This document shows positions 1-10,783 of a stretch of DNA of 64,000 nucleotides, in pieces. A program made the translations under genes and the position numbers. Within the stretch, counting starts at the first letter, position 1; each line of letters begins with the position of its first letter. Origin of the DNA: an uncultured bacterium. Its GTDB lineage: Bacteria; Patescibacteriota; Gracilibacteria; Absconditabacterales; Absconditicoccaceae. The notes below the pieces were generated by a model. That model was not told the DNA's origin. It searched no databases and saw only the letters and a list, made by a program, of their open reading frames with translations. The stretch lies in the NCBI GenBank assembly GCA_946408385.1, contig CAMJSB010000004.1, forward strand, positions 1 to 64,000, read 5' to 3'.

Positions 1-2
1 GA

Positions 3-398
3 AAATGTTTTTTCTTGCACAAAAAATGAACAGATAAATATACCTGCATCTGCATCAGGTATTCCAAATTACACGACATAAAATCTGACAAATATACCCA
101 CGAAATTTTTCACAAAATCAAAAATACCCACTTTGACGACGATAAACTGTATTGTTTATTTTCTACTCATGAAAGTGCTCCAGATATAGTCAGATTTTCT
201 TTAATTTTCACCTGAAAAGAAATCAAAGAGTTATTGAATAAAACTACCAAAAAAGACGGAACAAAATCTGATTATCTCAAAATTTTGATAGATAGGAGAC
301 CATATTGGTCATTAAGTGGAAGAAATAATTGCTGTGATATTACGTGATATTTATGCGTTAAGAGATTAGAGTGGTTGAAAAGTAATTATTTGGATTAA
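3..398 (+). CDS. C-terminal part of an unrecognised protein
   Basis: Open frame entering from the left edge and ending at TAA (396-398); 131 codons remain and the start lies outside the window. Three in-frame TGA are read as Gly. The visible part is polar and mixed in charge, with a short Cys pair ('NNCCD') and a Trp near the end, and no motif I recognise. It lies 78 bp before dut on the same strand. Either a lone gene or the last member of an operon entering from outside; no function is proposed. Confidence 0.55.
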
Positions 399-476
399 TA
401 ATTATAATAACACACTTGAAACCAAACAATAAAACATTATTTTCTTATTCAGAATTTAACCTGTTTTTCTATTTTC

Positions 477-956
477 ATGCAAAATATCATATTCTGCTCA
501 TATAATTCAGATTTACTTCCATATAAAGCTACTGAATGATCAATTTGACGGGATCTGAAACTTTCAGAAGATATTACAGTTCCACAAGGCTATGTAGCAC
601 TCGCTCCTACATGAATTAAGTCAGCATTGCCATTATGATGGTGAATAAAAGTTTATGCTCGCAGTTCTTTACCTGTGAAATTTTGACTCATAGTCGCAAA
701 TTCAGTATGACTTATTGATGCAGACTATCGCTGAGAGATTAAAGTTGAACTGACTTCTCTAAACTGAGAAGTAAAACTAGAAGCCTGAACTAGAATAGCT
801 CAATTAGAAATCTGTCCATATTTTCAGGAGTGAAAAGCTTTTCCAAACGAGACTCCAAAAATTGAAATGATAGTCGATTCAGAAATTTATGAAAATTTTG
901 CAGAGAAATTTCCTAGTGATAGGGGAGCGGGAGGATTTGGAAGCACAGCTCATTAA
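477..956 (+). CDS. dut: dUTP diphosphatase (dUTPase)
   Basis: 159 aa, the usual size of trimeric dUTPases, which hydrolyse dUTP to dUMP and pyrophosphate in the cytoplasm. All five family motifs are visible: motif 1 'GSIG-x-DL' near residue 21, motif 2 'ARSSLP', motif 3 'GLIDADYRGEI' with the catalytic Asp, motif 4 'RIAQLEICP', and the C-terminal Gly-rich arm 'RGAGGFGSTAH'. Several motif glycines are TGA. The x in motif 1 is a CGG codon (549-551) where the family often has Tyr, Phe or Leu, one hint that CGG means Trp here. It lies 18 bp before queA and is probably co-transcribed. Confidence 0.95.
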
Positions 957-974
957 TTTAAATAATATATAATA

Positions 975-2159
975 ATGGAAGAAGATTTTTTATTAGATAG
1001 TTATGATTACAATTTACCAGAGGAGATGATAGCTCAGGTTCCAGCTCAGCCAGCGGAATCTGCAAAACTTCTCGTTTTTTCAAGGTCAGATTCGTCGATT
1101 CAAGACAATCATTTTTATGATTTGCCGAATTTACTTTCTTCAAATGATGTCTTGGTTTGTAATAATACCAAAGTTTTTAAGGCTAGAATTCCTCTCAATC
1201 AGACTAAAATAATCAGAAAAAGCTGAGAGATTCGTTATGTGGACGGAGAAATTTTTGTATATCAATTACTTCATGATGGTAGATTAGAATGTCTGGTTTC
1301 TGATGATAAAAATTTTAAACCATGAGCTGAAGTTTTTCTTGATGAGGAGAAATGAATTTCACTCACGAGCGACGAATATGCAGAAGATTGAATCATCTTT
1401 TCAGTGAAATGAATTTGAATTTTTGATTTTTTGGAAATATATGGTCAGATGCCACTTCCACCATATATTCATTATGAAAAGGAGAAAGAGAAACGATATC
1501 AGACGACTTTCGCCAAAGATTTGGGTTCAGCCGCGGCTCCTACGGCATCTCTGCATTTTTCTCAAAATTTGCTTTCAGATTTACATTCAAAATGAGTGGA
1601 GATACATTTTACGACTTTGCATGTTGGACTAGGGACTTTCAAGCCAGTTTATGAATCTGATATTAGAAAACATAAAATTCATAGAGAACCGATTATTATC
1701 GAAAATTCACTTTTTCAGCAAATCTATGAGCGAAAAGATGGAAAGAAAAATCTGATAGCAGTTTGAACGACAATGGTAAGATTACTCGAAACTTTACCAT
1801 ATTTACGAGCATCTTTATCTTCCAGTGAAAAAGAATCTATACTTCCAAACGTTGAGGCTTTCCATTTTCGAGAGTCTCTCACTTCCGATATTCAGCCATT
1901 TTATTACGAAAAATACGTCCATGATGTTTCACTTCAAACAAATCGTATCGTGTGTGAAACTCAGCTTTTTATTTTTCCTGGTTGGAAATTTCGCATAATC
2001 GATGAAATGATTACCAACTTTCATCTGCCAAAATCATCACTTTTGATGCTTATTTCAGCCTTGATGTGAAGAAAAAAAGCTTTGCAGTCCTATGAACATG
2101 CAAAGAAAAACGGATATAAATTCTATAGCTTCTGAGATTGAATGCGAATTAGGAAATAG
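975..2159 (+). CDS. queA: S-adenosylmethionine:tRNA ribosyltransferase-isomerase
   Basis: 394 aa, somewhat longer than typical QueA (about 345). QueA moves the ribosyl group of SAM onto preQ1 at tRNA position 34 to make epoxyqueuosine. Family signatures in one frame: N-terminal '[10 protein letters not shown]', 'GQMPLPPYI', '[12 protein letters not shown]', '[12 protein letters not shown]', '[17 protein letters not shown]', and 'FGDGM' close to the end. TGA falls on conserved glycines. A CGA codon (1494-1496) sits before 'YQT', where Arg is common in the family; this is the least comfortable site for reading CGA as Trp. The ORF track shows only fragments because of internal TGA. Confidence 0.95.
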
Positions 2160-2174
2160 AGAAAATATTACAAA

Positions 2175-2513
2175 TTAGTATTGATTAGGATTATAATATG
2201 CAGAGAGAACTCTCCATATTTCTGCTCAGGCAGGATAAAATTGTATAAAATTGAGATATTTAGCAATAATATCTCATTCATAGTCACTCTGAATGACAAA
2301 AGAATCTGGATTCGTTTCTCATAATTTTATTTTCATAATCGTATCATTTGATATTCATTCAGAATTCTCATAAATGATTTTTGCAACGCTATAAAATTCT
2401 GATTGGATATTCTTTTTATCTTGATCAGATAAATTCAAAGATTCAAAAAGACTTTTTACCTGTGAATATTGTCTTTGCGGTAGAAAATCACCATTAGATT
2501 TTGGAGTGTTCAT
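2175..2513 (-). CDS. Hypothetical protein, 112 aa
   Basis: Complete small frame on the minus strand, convergent with queA and only 15 bp from its stop. Three to four in-frame TGA (Gly) and no TAA/TAG from ATG to TAA. Acidic and polar with aromatic residues towards the C terminus ('FIQFYPAGAEIW'). A stretch near 2285-2320 resembles the 'GTCATTCTGA...GAAGAATC' dispersed repeat seen elsewhere, so part of the gene may derive from it. No family recognised. Confidence 0.5.
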
Positions 2514-2664
2514 ATTGTATAAAAATATATGATTAAATTAATTTATTATATAATTTTTTATAAAAAACGCAAGAGTATTTTAACTTTTTGTTACGAACTA
2601 TTTTAGATTTTTTGCTTTTTTTTGAAAATTGAATATAATAAGCATGTTTTATATCTTCGTGAAG

Positions 2665-5157
2665 ATGAGCGACTGAGTAATATTCTTAATTAGTTTAATG
2701 TGTGCATGAGCTTTGATGTGAATCTGTCGATTCTTTCGAAGATTTTTTATTGTGCGTAGAATAAAAACTCATAGATATTCACAAAGTAAAAAAATCAGAT
2801 TTTTGCAAGTTCGTGTGCCTAAAAATGCAGTAGCAAGAAGTTCAGATATCGAAGCTAGTGATCATGTTAATTCGATGAAAGATAATATAGCTTTGATGAA
2901 TCAGGTTTATAAGAATTTCTATGCAATTTCAGATTCAAATTTATTAAAAAAGAAACTGTGAGATAATTATATTTCCATGGAAATCGTAGTAGAGCATGAA
3001 GTTATCAAATTTTTTGTTTGAGTGCCAGAGGATCATCTTCTTACCGTACAAAAAATGATTGCTTCATTTTATCCATGAGCATTAGTAGAAATTACATCTC
3101 AGCCAAAGCTTCTTGAAGCATGAAAGTATATGGCATGAGGGGAGTTTACACTCACGAAGGATAGTGTTTATCCGATTAAAACTTATGAAAGTTTCGAAGC
3201 AGATCCAATGGATAGTTTGCTTTCTGCATTTTCCCATGTATGAAAACAGGAAAAAGTTTGTTTTCAAATCTTAGCTGAACCATTATCTGAAAAACGGCTA
3301 AAAAACATGAGAAAAGAATGAGAAAAAATTAAGAAAAATGAAAAAAAATGATTCACAAAATTTATACATGATTTATTCACAAGCGACAAAAAAAGAGAAC
3401 AGGAGAAAGAAAAGGAAAATAAACATAATTTTTCTCAGCAACAGTTATCAGATTTTGATAAAAAAATGGATGATGAGCTGTTTAAAGTAAAGATTAAAGC
3501 TATTGCAACATCTCCAGATAAAGCTAGACCAAAGAAAATGTTGGATGATTTAGCTAGGCTTTGTAATCAGTATAATTATTTATGACTCAATACTTTAAAA
3601 TTTGAAAAAGTAAAGAATGATGAATTGAATCTTTTTGCTAGGAATTTTGTGGAAAGAATATTCTATACACAAAAAGTTTTCTTAAATAAGATTCTTCATC
3701 CAGCTAAGAATAACGTTTTAAACATTAAAGAGCTTTCATCTTTGATTCATTTTCCACATGGAAGATTTAATCAAAATCCAAGAATTGCTCGACAAAAATT
3801 TAAGATTGTTCCAGCTCCAGATGATCTTCCAAGTGAATGAATGGTAGTAGGATATAATAATTATGGATGAGTGGAAAGAGAAATCAGAATTACAGATAAA
3901 GACAGATTTAGACATATCTATATTCTCTGACAGACAGGTACCTGAAAATCAACGATTATGTATGCTCAGGCGGTTGATGATATGGATAATGGAAGATGAT
4001 TTACATTTATTGATCCACATGGAGATGCTTGTGAAAATCTTTTGAAATGGTTTCCAAAAGAAAGAATTAATGATTTAATATATTTTGATCTTTGAAATAC
4101 AGCATATCCAATCTGACTTAATCCTCTTGAAGTGAATCCAGAAGATGCAGATGAAAAGGATGTAGTTACAAATGACCTAGTAGAGATGTTTATTCAGATG
4201 TATGGACCAGAAATATTTTGACCTAGAATTCAGGATTATTTTCGTAATGCTTGTCTATTACTTATGGATCAGCCAGAATGATGAACTATTGTAGATATTA
4301 TGAGACTCTTTACAGATGATGCTTTCGCTGAGGCAAAGATTAGAAATATTAAAGATCCAGTAGTTGCAGCTTGGTGGAATAAAACTTACAAGAAAATGTG
4401 AGATAGAGAAAAAGCTGAAATTATCCCATTCATTCAGGCTAAATTCTGACCATTTACTACTTGAGTTTATGTTAGAAATATTATAGGTCAGCCAAAATCA
4501 GCGTTTAAAATGTATGATGCTATGCAGGAAAAGAAAATTATATTGATGAATTTGGCAAAATGAATCGCAGGTGAAGAGACCTCTAAATTAATATGAAAAA
4601 TTATTTCTATGCAGGTTAAATTATCAGCTCTAAAAAGAGCGAAGATTCCAGAGTCAGAAAGAGTACCTCATTATCTATATGTAGATGAATTCCAGAATTA
4701 TGTCTCAGCTTCATTCGAATCAATAATGTCAGAAGCCAGAAAATATAAACTTTGACTTGTTGTGGCTCACCAGTATATAGAGCAGCTTAAGCAAGAGTGA
4801 CTAGGATGAAATATGGATATGTCAAAGACGATTTTTGGTAATATATGAAATATGTTTGTATATAAAGTCTGAGCACCAGATGCTGAATTTTTAGCTAAGG
4901 AATTTGAACCTGAATTTAATCAAACAGATTTGACTTCAACTGAAGAGTTTATGGGAGCATGTAAAATTTCAATAAATAATCAGCAAACCAGGCCATTCAC
5001 ATTCAAATCAAAGGTACTTTATCCATGACATCCACATGGATTGCCATATCGTAATTCACCTGAAAAAGTTCAGATTATCAAAGAAATTTCATCTCTTAGA
5101 TGGTGAAGCAAGAGAGAAATTGTAGATAAGGAAATTTATTTTAGAGTTGGAGTTTAA
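2665..5157 (+). CDS. VirD4/TraG-like membrane-anchored ATPase (DUF87/HerA type)
   Basis: 830 aa. Starting at ATG 2665 with UGA = Gly adds an N-terminal transmembrane segment (about residues 4-21, 'GVIFLISLMCAGALMG') that the ORF track misses; ATG 2644 is an alternative. A basic stretch follows. Walker A 'GQTGTGKST' is near residue 422, with TGA coding two of its glycines, and Walker B 'YLYVDEFQNY' near residue 672. The overall plan matches the VirD4/TraG-type coupling ATPases common in CPR genomes, which probably pump DNA or protein at the membrane. A CGA (3790) falls where I recall a Trp in this family ('P-x-I-x-W...APxxLP'). A terminator follows. The exact substrate cannot be read from the sequence. 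Confidence 0.8.
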
Positions 5158-5171
5158 AATTCACTTATATA

Positions 5172-5202
5172 AAACGTCCTTGAATTTAAGGGGCGTTTTT
5201 TT
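5172..5202 (+). terminator. Rho-independent terminator after the TraG-like gene
   Basis: GC-containing inverted repeat ('acgtcctt' / 'aaggggcgt') around a short AT loop, followed by a run of seven T. It begins 15 bp after the stop and separates this gene from the downstream pseudouridine synthase. Confidence 0.75.
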
Positions 5203-5233
5203 ATTTATTAAATAGTTTATTAGTAGAAAATTA

Positions 5234-6262
5234 ATGTCAGAAAATCAAACAATAATTACAATTGATGAAAGTAGTTCAAATCAGCGTTTTGATCGTTTTT
5301 TACGTAAATATTGCAAAAATTATCCAACTGTGAAATTGACTGACATTTATTCTGCGATTCGTAAGTGAGAGATTACTATAAATTCTAAGAAATCCAAAGA
5401 AGACTATCGTCTCCAGATTTGAGATCAGATTTCTTTTCCGGCTGATTTATTCTGAAAAAAAGAGCACGTTCAGTGAATTTCTTTCAAAGAGAAACAGATG
5501 AAAAAGCTGACTAAAGAGGAGATTCTTCCACGAATTTTATACGAAGATGCCGAATGGGTAGCTTTTAATAAACCTACATGAGTAGTGGCTCATGAGAGCA
5601 ATAAACACCGAAAGGACCTTTCAATGAATGATTATCTTGCTTGTTATGCCAAAGAATATGAAAGCTGAACTTTTAAGCCAGCATTTGGGTATAGACTAGA
5701 CAAGGATACTTCGTGAGTGCTTATAGCTGCCAAAACATACGAAGCTCTACAATATTTCAATCAGATTATTCGCGACCGTGAGATAAACAAAGAATATCTC
5801 ACTATTGTAGTCTGAAAAACTCCAGAACATTTGATTATAGATAAACCTCTCGAAAAGAGTTATAATGCTCATTTTGATCGTGCTCAAATGAATATTGCGA
5901 AATTTTGATGATTAGAATCCAAAACTGAAATCTTTACTGTGAAAACATTTTTTCATCATGATTTAGGTCAGCTTTCTTTGCTTCGTGTAAAACTTTATAC
6001 AGGTAGAATGCATCAAATTCGTGTACATGTCGCTAGTGAATGATTTCCAGTGGTGGGGGATTTAATTTATTGAAATCCTGCGGTAAATAGGAAATGTAAC
6101 AAAGTCTTGCATATTCAAAGACAATTGCTACACTGCTATAGATATAGTTTTTCTGATAGAAATGAAAAAGTGATTACTGTCAAAGCTCCATTACCAGAAG
6201 ATTTTCAGTTGGTGCTGGGTTCTCAGTTAAAGCAGATTTCTACTCTATTGGATAATCAATAA
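5234..6262 (+). CDS. RluA-family pseudouridine synthase
   Basis: 342 aa with an N-terminal S4-like RNA-binding region (about residues 15-75, 'RFDRFLRKY...AIRKGEI') and a RluA catalytic domain. The catalytic motif is 'YRLDKDTSG' (Asp nucleophile), followed by 'GRMHQIRVH' and 'GDLIYG'. These enzymes isomerise uridine in 23S rRNA or tRNA; the motif set suits RluC/RluD-like large-subunit enzymes, but the target uridine cannot be assigned. Gly codons are mostly TGA. Its neighbours include queA, truD and truB. Confidence 0.9.
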
Positions 6263-6292
6263 TAAAAACTTTTACTTCTTACAAAAACAAAC

Positions 6293-6802
6293 ATGAAAAC
6301 TTTTCTTTGGACTACATTATTTTGGATTGTGGCAGCTATAGCATGATTGTTATGCTTAGGGTTCGGAAACCTATGAACTCAGGTTCTGGATAATACATGG
6401 ATGATAAAATTTCTTCCAGAAACTATTCAGACTAGAGCTTGTGAACCAGTAGTTGCTGAAACTTTAAAATGAATAGATTGGTGTGAACAAGCACAGGAAG
6501 CTGAATGTAATTTAGTTACAACTGTAGAAACATGAGATTTACAGTGAATCCAAGCAAGTATAGAAGCTTTGTTGTCATGACAAGCATTAATGTATGATGA
6601 AATGAAAGAATCTTTAAATTCACTTAATGAAAAAATCGCATGAGAAGCTAGTGATGAATTAAATAATTTATCAGACAGTGAATCCAAATTAGCTAAAGAA
6701 CAGAAAAAGAAAGAATTACAAGAACAATTAAATTTAGCTGTTGCAGAATTAAGATTTGAAGATGCTGCAGCTATTCGTGATCAGATTAAAGAATTAGATT
6801 AA
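6293..6802 (+). CDS. Membrane-anchored protein with a C-terminal UVR motif
   Basis: 169 aa. Residues about 4-30 form a transmembrane or signal-anchor segment ('LFWIVAAIAGLLCLGFG'). Three Cys fall within about 20 residues ('RACEP', 'WCEQ', 'AECN'), followed by a predicted coiled coil. The last 30 residues match the UVR motif of UvrB/UvrC and ClpC-type proteins ('ELRFEDAAAIRDQIKEL'). A UVR motif on a membrane anchor is unusual; it may be a protein-protein docking helix pair. It lies 30 bp after the pseudouridine synthase. The ORF track entry here is an antisense shadow. Confidence 0.75.
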
Positions 6803-6900
6803 TTAATATTTAAATACTCAAACAATATATAAAAAGATATTTGATAGTTCTTTGTCGATAATTTTTTCTCGTTGGATTCTTTAATTACAGCGCTGTTTTT

Positions 6901-8139
6901 TTATGAAATTCTAGGAATCAATAAAGAATTATCTTTCAAAGTTAAATAATCAATTCATTGCAATACAAACGACACCAATGTTGTAGCATAACTTCAAGTA
7001 GGCAAAAAAAATTCTAATTTTATATCATCTTTATCCCATTCAAATTTCAAATCTGGGACTTTAATAAACAGCACTCTTCTCACTCACCATAAATTATAAA
7101 TTTTACAAACCTGTTGCATTCATTCATCAAATTCAGCCAATTCTAGTAATTGATTATCACGAATACGAGCTTTACTTCATTCTGTTGTTAGCAACAAATT
7201 CCATCAAAGCATTGGTCATGTTGGGAATCGTTTATTTGCATCATACAATTCTTCGACAGTTTGTCATTCTGAGTGAAACGAAGAATCTTGTGTTTCACCT
7301 AAGATCCTTCACTCCGTTCAGGATGACAAATTAACATTTGGTTCAAAAAAATTCAAATCAGATTTTTTTTTCTTCAATTTTTGATAATCAAAAGGATAGA
7401 TTTTCTGATTTTCATAAACAGCAGTTTTTACTCAATTCGCTCAAAACTGGTCGACCAAAATATCTCACTGCAACAAAAATAATCATTTCTCCCAGCGATT
7501 TAGTACATATTCATTAAAGTACATACTTGCATATGCCTGTAAAAGGAATCTCAAGTGATATGGCAAATCTGATTCTACAAGTTTTCATTTAGCTTCATAT
7601 TCACGAGCTAAACTTTCCAAACGGTCCTTAGCTTCGTAAAAATTCTTTTTTCATTTACCAAATCTCTGCATACCAAAACAATTTGGAAATCATTTTTCTA
7701 ACACTTTCTGAATATTATTTTCAATCAGATTCTTTATTTCTGTTGTAATATTTCCTCTAGCCCTTAAACGAATTTTGAATTTATTTCACTGATTACTAGC
7801 CACTTTTAGTCAAAATTCATTATAAGACTTTTCTAAAATTCTGACTTTTTTTCATATAGTTTGAATAAATTTTTCTTCTCATCATATTTTAGATAATGAA
7901 CTCTGCGAAATAGAAATCCATTGCCTAGTTATTCCTGCTTTATCTTTCAATCATGCTATTCCAATTCCATCACGTTGCAGATGAAAGCTCTTGGTCAAAT
8001 CATCCACAATATCCATAGTAGTCAGATTTTCTTTTTCAAAAAAAATATATAAGAAGTTTCATTTTCATGAAGGAACTCATTCTCACAAAACTTCTTCTAC
8101 AATGAAATCTTCTGGTTTTGATTTAATCTGAAATTGCAT
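6901..8139 (-). CDS. truD: tRNA pseudouridine(13) synthase TruD
   Basis: 412 aa. TruD isomerises U13 of tRNA. N-terminal 'KPEDFIVEEV', 'GLKDKAGITRQW' (the G-x-x-D-[KR]-x-x-x-T-x-Q motif with the catalytic Asp), 'RFGKGKKNFYEA', and late 'GPMLGWNLL' are typical. Between the catalytic halves (7261-7330) the coding strand contains an in-frame copy of the dispersed 'TCATTCTGAG...GAAGAATC' inverted repeat, adding about 23 residues. It lies 10 bp downstream of the hydrolase gene and probably shares its transcript. Confidence 0.9.
7261..7330. repeat. Dispersed palindromic repeat inserted inside truD
   Basis: Inverted pair: 'TTGTCATTCTGAGTGAAACG' at the left and 'CACTCCGTTCAGGATGACAAA' at the right, around 'AAGAATCTTGTGTTTCACCTAAGATC'. 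It matches the repeat copies at 8787-8869, 27015-27052 and 27383-27514. The truD frame stays open across it. Confidence 0.8.
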
Positions 8140-8148
8140 CTCATTATT

Positions 8149-8757
8149 TTATTTAAAATATTTAATATTCTGAATTAATTCTGGAAATTCTTCCATATTC
8201 ATGTGTCCTCTATCCTCAAAAACTTCAAATTTTGCATTTGGTAAAAATTCATACAATCTTTCTCACTGAGAAAATGGGACACAAAAATCATCTTTTGAAT
8301 GATATAAAAATATTTTATCACAGATTTTCTCTATTTCTGGAATTTTTTGGATATCAAAAACAAAATCTCAAATATATGATTCCTCTGGTGGTAAACCTTG
8401 ATTATCAATTAAAGCTGACACTAAATGCAATTGCCTAATCTTTTTTTGAAATCAGTTTTCAATTAAATATTTCAAAATAAATATAGTTCAAAGTGAATGA
8501 GCAATAATAATCTGATCACCATTTAAAAATTCAAATATTTTCTCGAACTGAATTTTCCACTCTTTATACAATGCAATATTTTTATTTGGCATATCTAAGA
8601 TAGCTACCTGATAATTTTCTCACAGTTCTTTTTGTAAACTATTTTTCCATTTTTTCTTTATTTCAAATGGATTATAGTCCCATTTCTTCAACTCTTCTTG
8701 AAAAGCTTCACGATTAGGATAAGCATTTCATCATCAAATAAATAATACTTGTTGCAT
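8149..8757 (-). CDS. Alpha/beta hydrolase, RBBP9/YdeN type
   Basis: 202 aa. It begins with 'VLFIGGGNAYPN' (TGA-TGA-TGA coding a Gly run), has the nucleophile elbow 'IAHSLGTIF' (Ser near residue 85), 'HSKDDFCVP' (acid) and 'RGHM' (His), completing a Ser-Asp-His triad. Size and motifs match the small RBBP9/YdeN serine hydrolases, whose bacterial substrates are mostly unknown. It lies between truB and truD on the minus strand; a repeat copy follows its start codon region upstream (8787-8869). Confidence 0.8.
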
Positions 8758-8786
8758 TTTTAATAATTGAATAAATTAAACATAAC

Positions 8787-8869
8787 TTGTCATTCTGAGC
8801 GATAGCGAAGATTCCAGATAAACATAACATAGATGGATTCTTCGGTCGCTTTGCTCCCTCTGAATGACA
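8787..8869. repeat. Dispersed palindromic repeat between truB and the hydrolase gene
   Basis: Inverted pair 'TTGTCATTCTGAGCGA...GAAGATTCCAG' and 'GGATTCTTCGGTCGC...CCTCTGAATGACAC' separated by about 20 bp. The whole unit could fold into a long hairpin and lies entirely in the intergenic gap. Confidence 0.8.
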
Positions 8870-8885
8870 CATCAACACACTATTT

Positions 8886-9572
8886 TTATCAAATAATTCA
8901 ATACTTAAAACTTATATCATCTCATTCTTTTCTAAAGAAAGTCCCTTCTTTATCCAAATTAATTTTTGATAATTCATATTCTCCCACTCTAATCCTCCTG
9001 AGCATTGTAAGAATTCATCCAAGTCAAAACTGTTCTCATAACCAATGTCAAATTGACCTAATATAAGTTCAAGATCCCACATCTAATCTTAATTTTAATT
9101 CAGGGAAATTATAATCTAGGATTTCATATCCATATGTTTTCATCAATCTATTTTCAACGATTTGTTCTCATTTTCTAGCTAAATCGTAAAGTTTTTTTCA
9201 GTCTTTTTTCTTTGCACTAAACGGTGTAAGAGGCAATTCATACTCTGGAATAAGTAAGTCTAATTTCGAGTTGATATCCTCAAGAGAAATTTCTTTTCAT
9301 TTCACATTTATCTCTTCATAATAATCTCGATATCACATATCCCAGGTATCAGATTTTTTGGAAAAATCTATTATAGTTTCATATGATTTATCGAATCATA
9401 ATAAATCATTTAATCTTTTGGTATCATCTCATGTTCAAATCAGCATTAATCCAGTTGCAAGCGGGTCTAATGTTCAACTATGTCAGATTTTTTTCTCTCA
9501 TAATTCTCTTTTTAGCACACGAATTACATCAAAACTGCTTATTCATTTTGGTTTATCTACAGCTATTAGCAT
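8886..9572 (-). CDS. truB: tRNA pseudouridine(55) synthase TruB
   Basis: 228 aa. TruB makes the conserved T-loop pseudouridine 55. Visible motifs: 'VDKPKGISSFDVI', 'GHSGTLDPLATGLM' with the catalytic Asp, and 'GTYIRSIGHWLG'. Many glycines are TGA. The C-terminal PUA extension is minimal. A plus-strand ORF-track entry in this region is an antisense shadow. It is first in the minus-strand truB / hydrolase / truD series. Confidence 0.93.
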
Positions 9573-9729
9573 TAAATGTAAAGCAAAATAAAAATTTGAA
9601 TTATTAATATATTTTTTTTACATTTTAACAAGAAAATTTTATATTGATATTTTTTTCTTGTATTATATAAATTTATTTGTATTTTTTAGTTGTGCATATT
9701 GTATTTTTTTATTTTTTAATACAATTACA

Positions 9730-9987
9730 ATGGCAGAAAAATCTCGATTTAAAAAATTTTGGGACTTTGATTTTTTTATTTTACCTATAATTATCAAAGT
9801 GCTCATGGTAGTTTGAATGATAGGTTGTATCGTATGAGCAATTGCTATGCGAGTAAAATGAGAAAGTTTTTGGGAATGATTAGGAATTTTTATTCTTGGA
9901 CCAATTGGAGTTCGTATATATGCAGAAATATTCATTCTTGTATTTAAAATAGCAGAAGATACTCAAAAAATAGCAAATAAAAAATAG
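9730..9987 (+). CDS. DUF4282-like small membrane protein
   Basis: 85 aa with two hydrophobic segments (about residues 15-38 and 50-70) separated by a short polar loop, and the 'GPIGVRIYAEIFILVFKIAEDT' tail typical of DUF4282 proteins, a widespread two-pass family of unknown role. Some glycines are TGA. Its end faces the convergent DUF502 gene across a shared hairpin. Confidence 0.65.
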
Positions 9988-10008
9988 GATATTCTGCATT
10001 AAATCTTA

Positions 10009-10043
10009 GAAAATCTTACTCATTAATTGGGTGAGATTTTTTT
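10009..10043. terminator. Shared terminator between DUF4282 and DUF502 genes
   Basis: Imperfect inverted repeat ('aaatcttactca' / 'tgggtgagattt') flanked by A and T runs, so it can work in both directions. The last codons and the TAA of the minus-strand DUF502 gene lie inside the left arm. Confidence 0.6.
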
Positions 10044-10672
10044 ATTATTTTGTTCGCAGCTCAAACTGTTCCCATTGATATTACGAAAGATATTGCATCA
10101 GATACTGGTACATCTGTTTCCACAAAATCTCTAGGATTAATTAAAACCAAAAAACCATTAGCTGGATTTGGAGTAGTCGGTATAAATACAGAAACTAAGT
10201 TTGACTCTCATATAGCACTTTCAAAATTATCCAATTCTTCTCATGTTAAAAATCAAACAGACCAAGTATTTTCAACTGGGAATCTAACTAAAACAACTTT
10301 CTTGAAAGAATTTGTATTCTGTAGTGTATTAGCAGCCTGATTTGTAATCTTAGTTAAGGAATTTAATAATGGTATTTTTTCAATTAATGGATCTAAACAA
10401 GCTTTAACTCTCTCTCAAATACGTCACTGATTTAATGTAAATCATAACAACCAAATCAATCCACATAGTACCAAAAATCATAAAAAATGAATTAATAAAT
10501 CTGGTAGCCCTAATTTATCTACCATTGCATCTGGGAATAGTTCAACAATTTTACCAATCCATCTCAAAATTAAAGATATTATCCATCAAAGAATCACAAA
10601 AAATAATACTGTAGGTAAAATCATCAACAATCACGTTAAAAAATGACTTCTTCATTTTCCAATTTTTTCCAT
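10016..10672 (-). CDS. DUF502 membrane protein, copy a (UGA-rich)
   Basis: 218 aa. Two N-terminal transmembrane helices (about residues 12-36 and 62-84), then the conserved DUF502 block: 'PLIEKIPLLNSLTKITNQ', 'NSFKKVVLVRFP', 'VPVSDAISFVISMGTVG'. The function of the family is unknown; it is a membrane protein of many bacteria. About 11 of 17 glycines are TGA, as expected in this genome. It is a tandem paralogue of the gene at 10766-11395, with which it shares 'ITNQ', 'DPIIY/DPLIE', 'ETDVPV' and 'ISMG' landmarks. Confidence 0.8.
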
Positions 10673-10747
10673 TGTAAACTTATTATTATCATAAATAATG
10701 ACCAATCAAAGTAAATCATATTGTAGCGTTATAAAAACAAAAAACAA

Positions 10748-10783
10748 TAAAAAAAGTCTCCCTCCTTATACGGAGGGGGTCTC
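10748..10783 (-). terminator. GC-rich terminator of DUF502 copy b
   Basis: On the minus strand a 'CCCTCC' / 'GGAGGG' stem is followed by seven T. The TAA stop of the gene lies in the loop. It is much more GC-rich than most hairpins in the window. Confidence 0.75.

Noticed and set aside
975-2159. queA and other genes as pseudogenes broken by TGA
   Set aside because: TGA falls exactly at conserved Gly in many unrelated genes and no frameshift is needed, so recoding explains it better than decay or selenocysteine.
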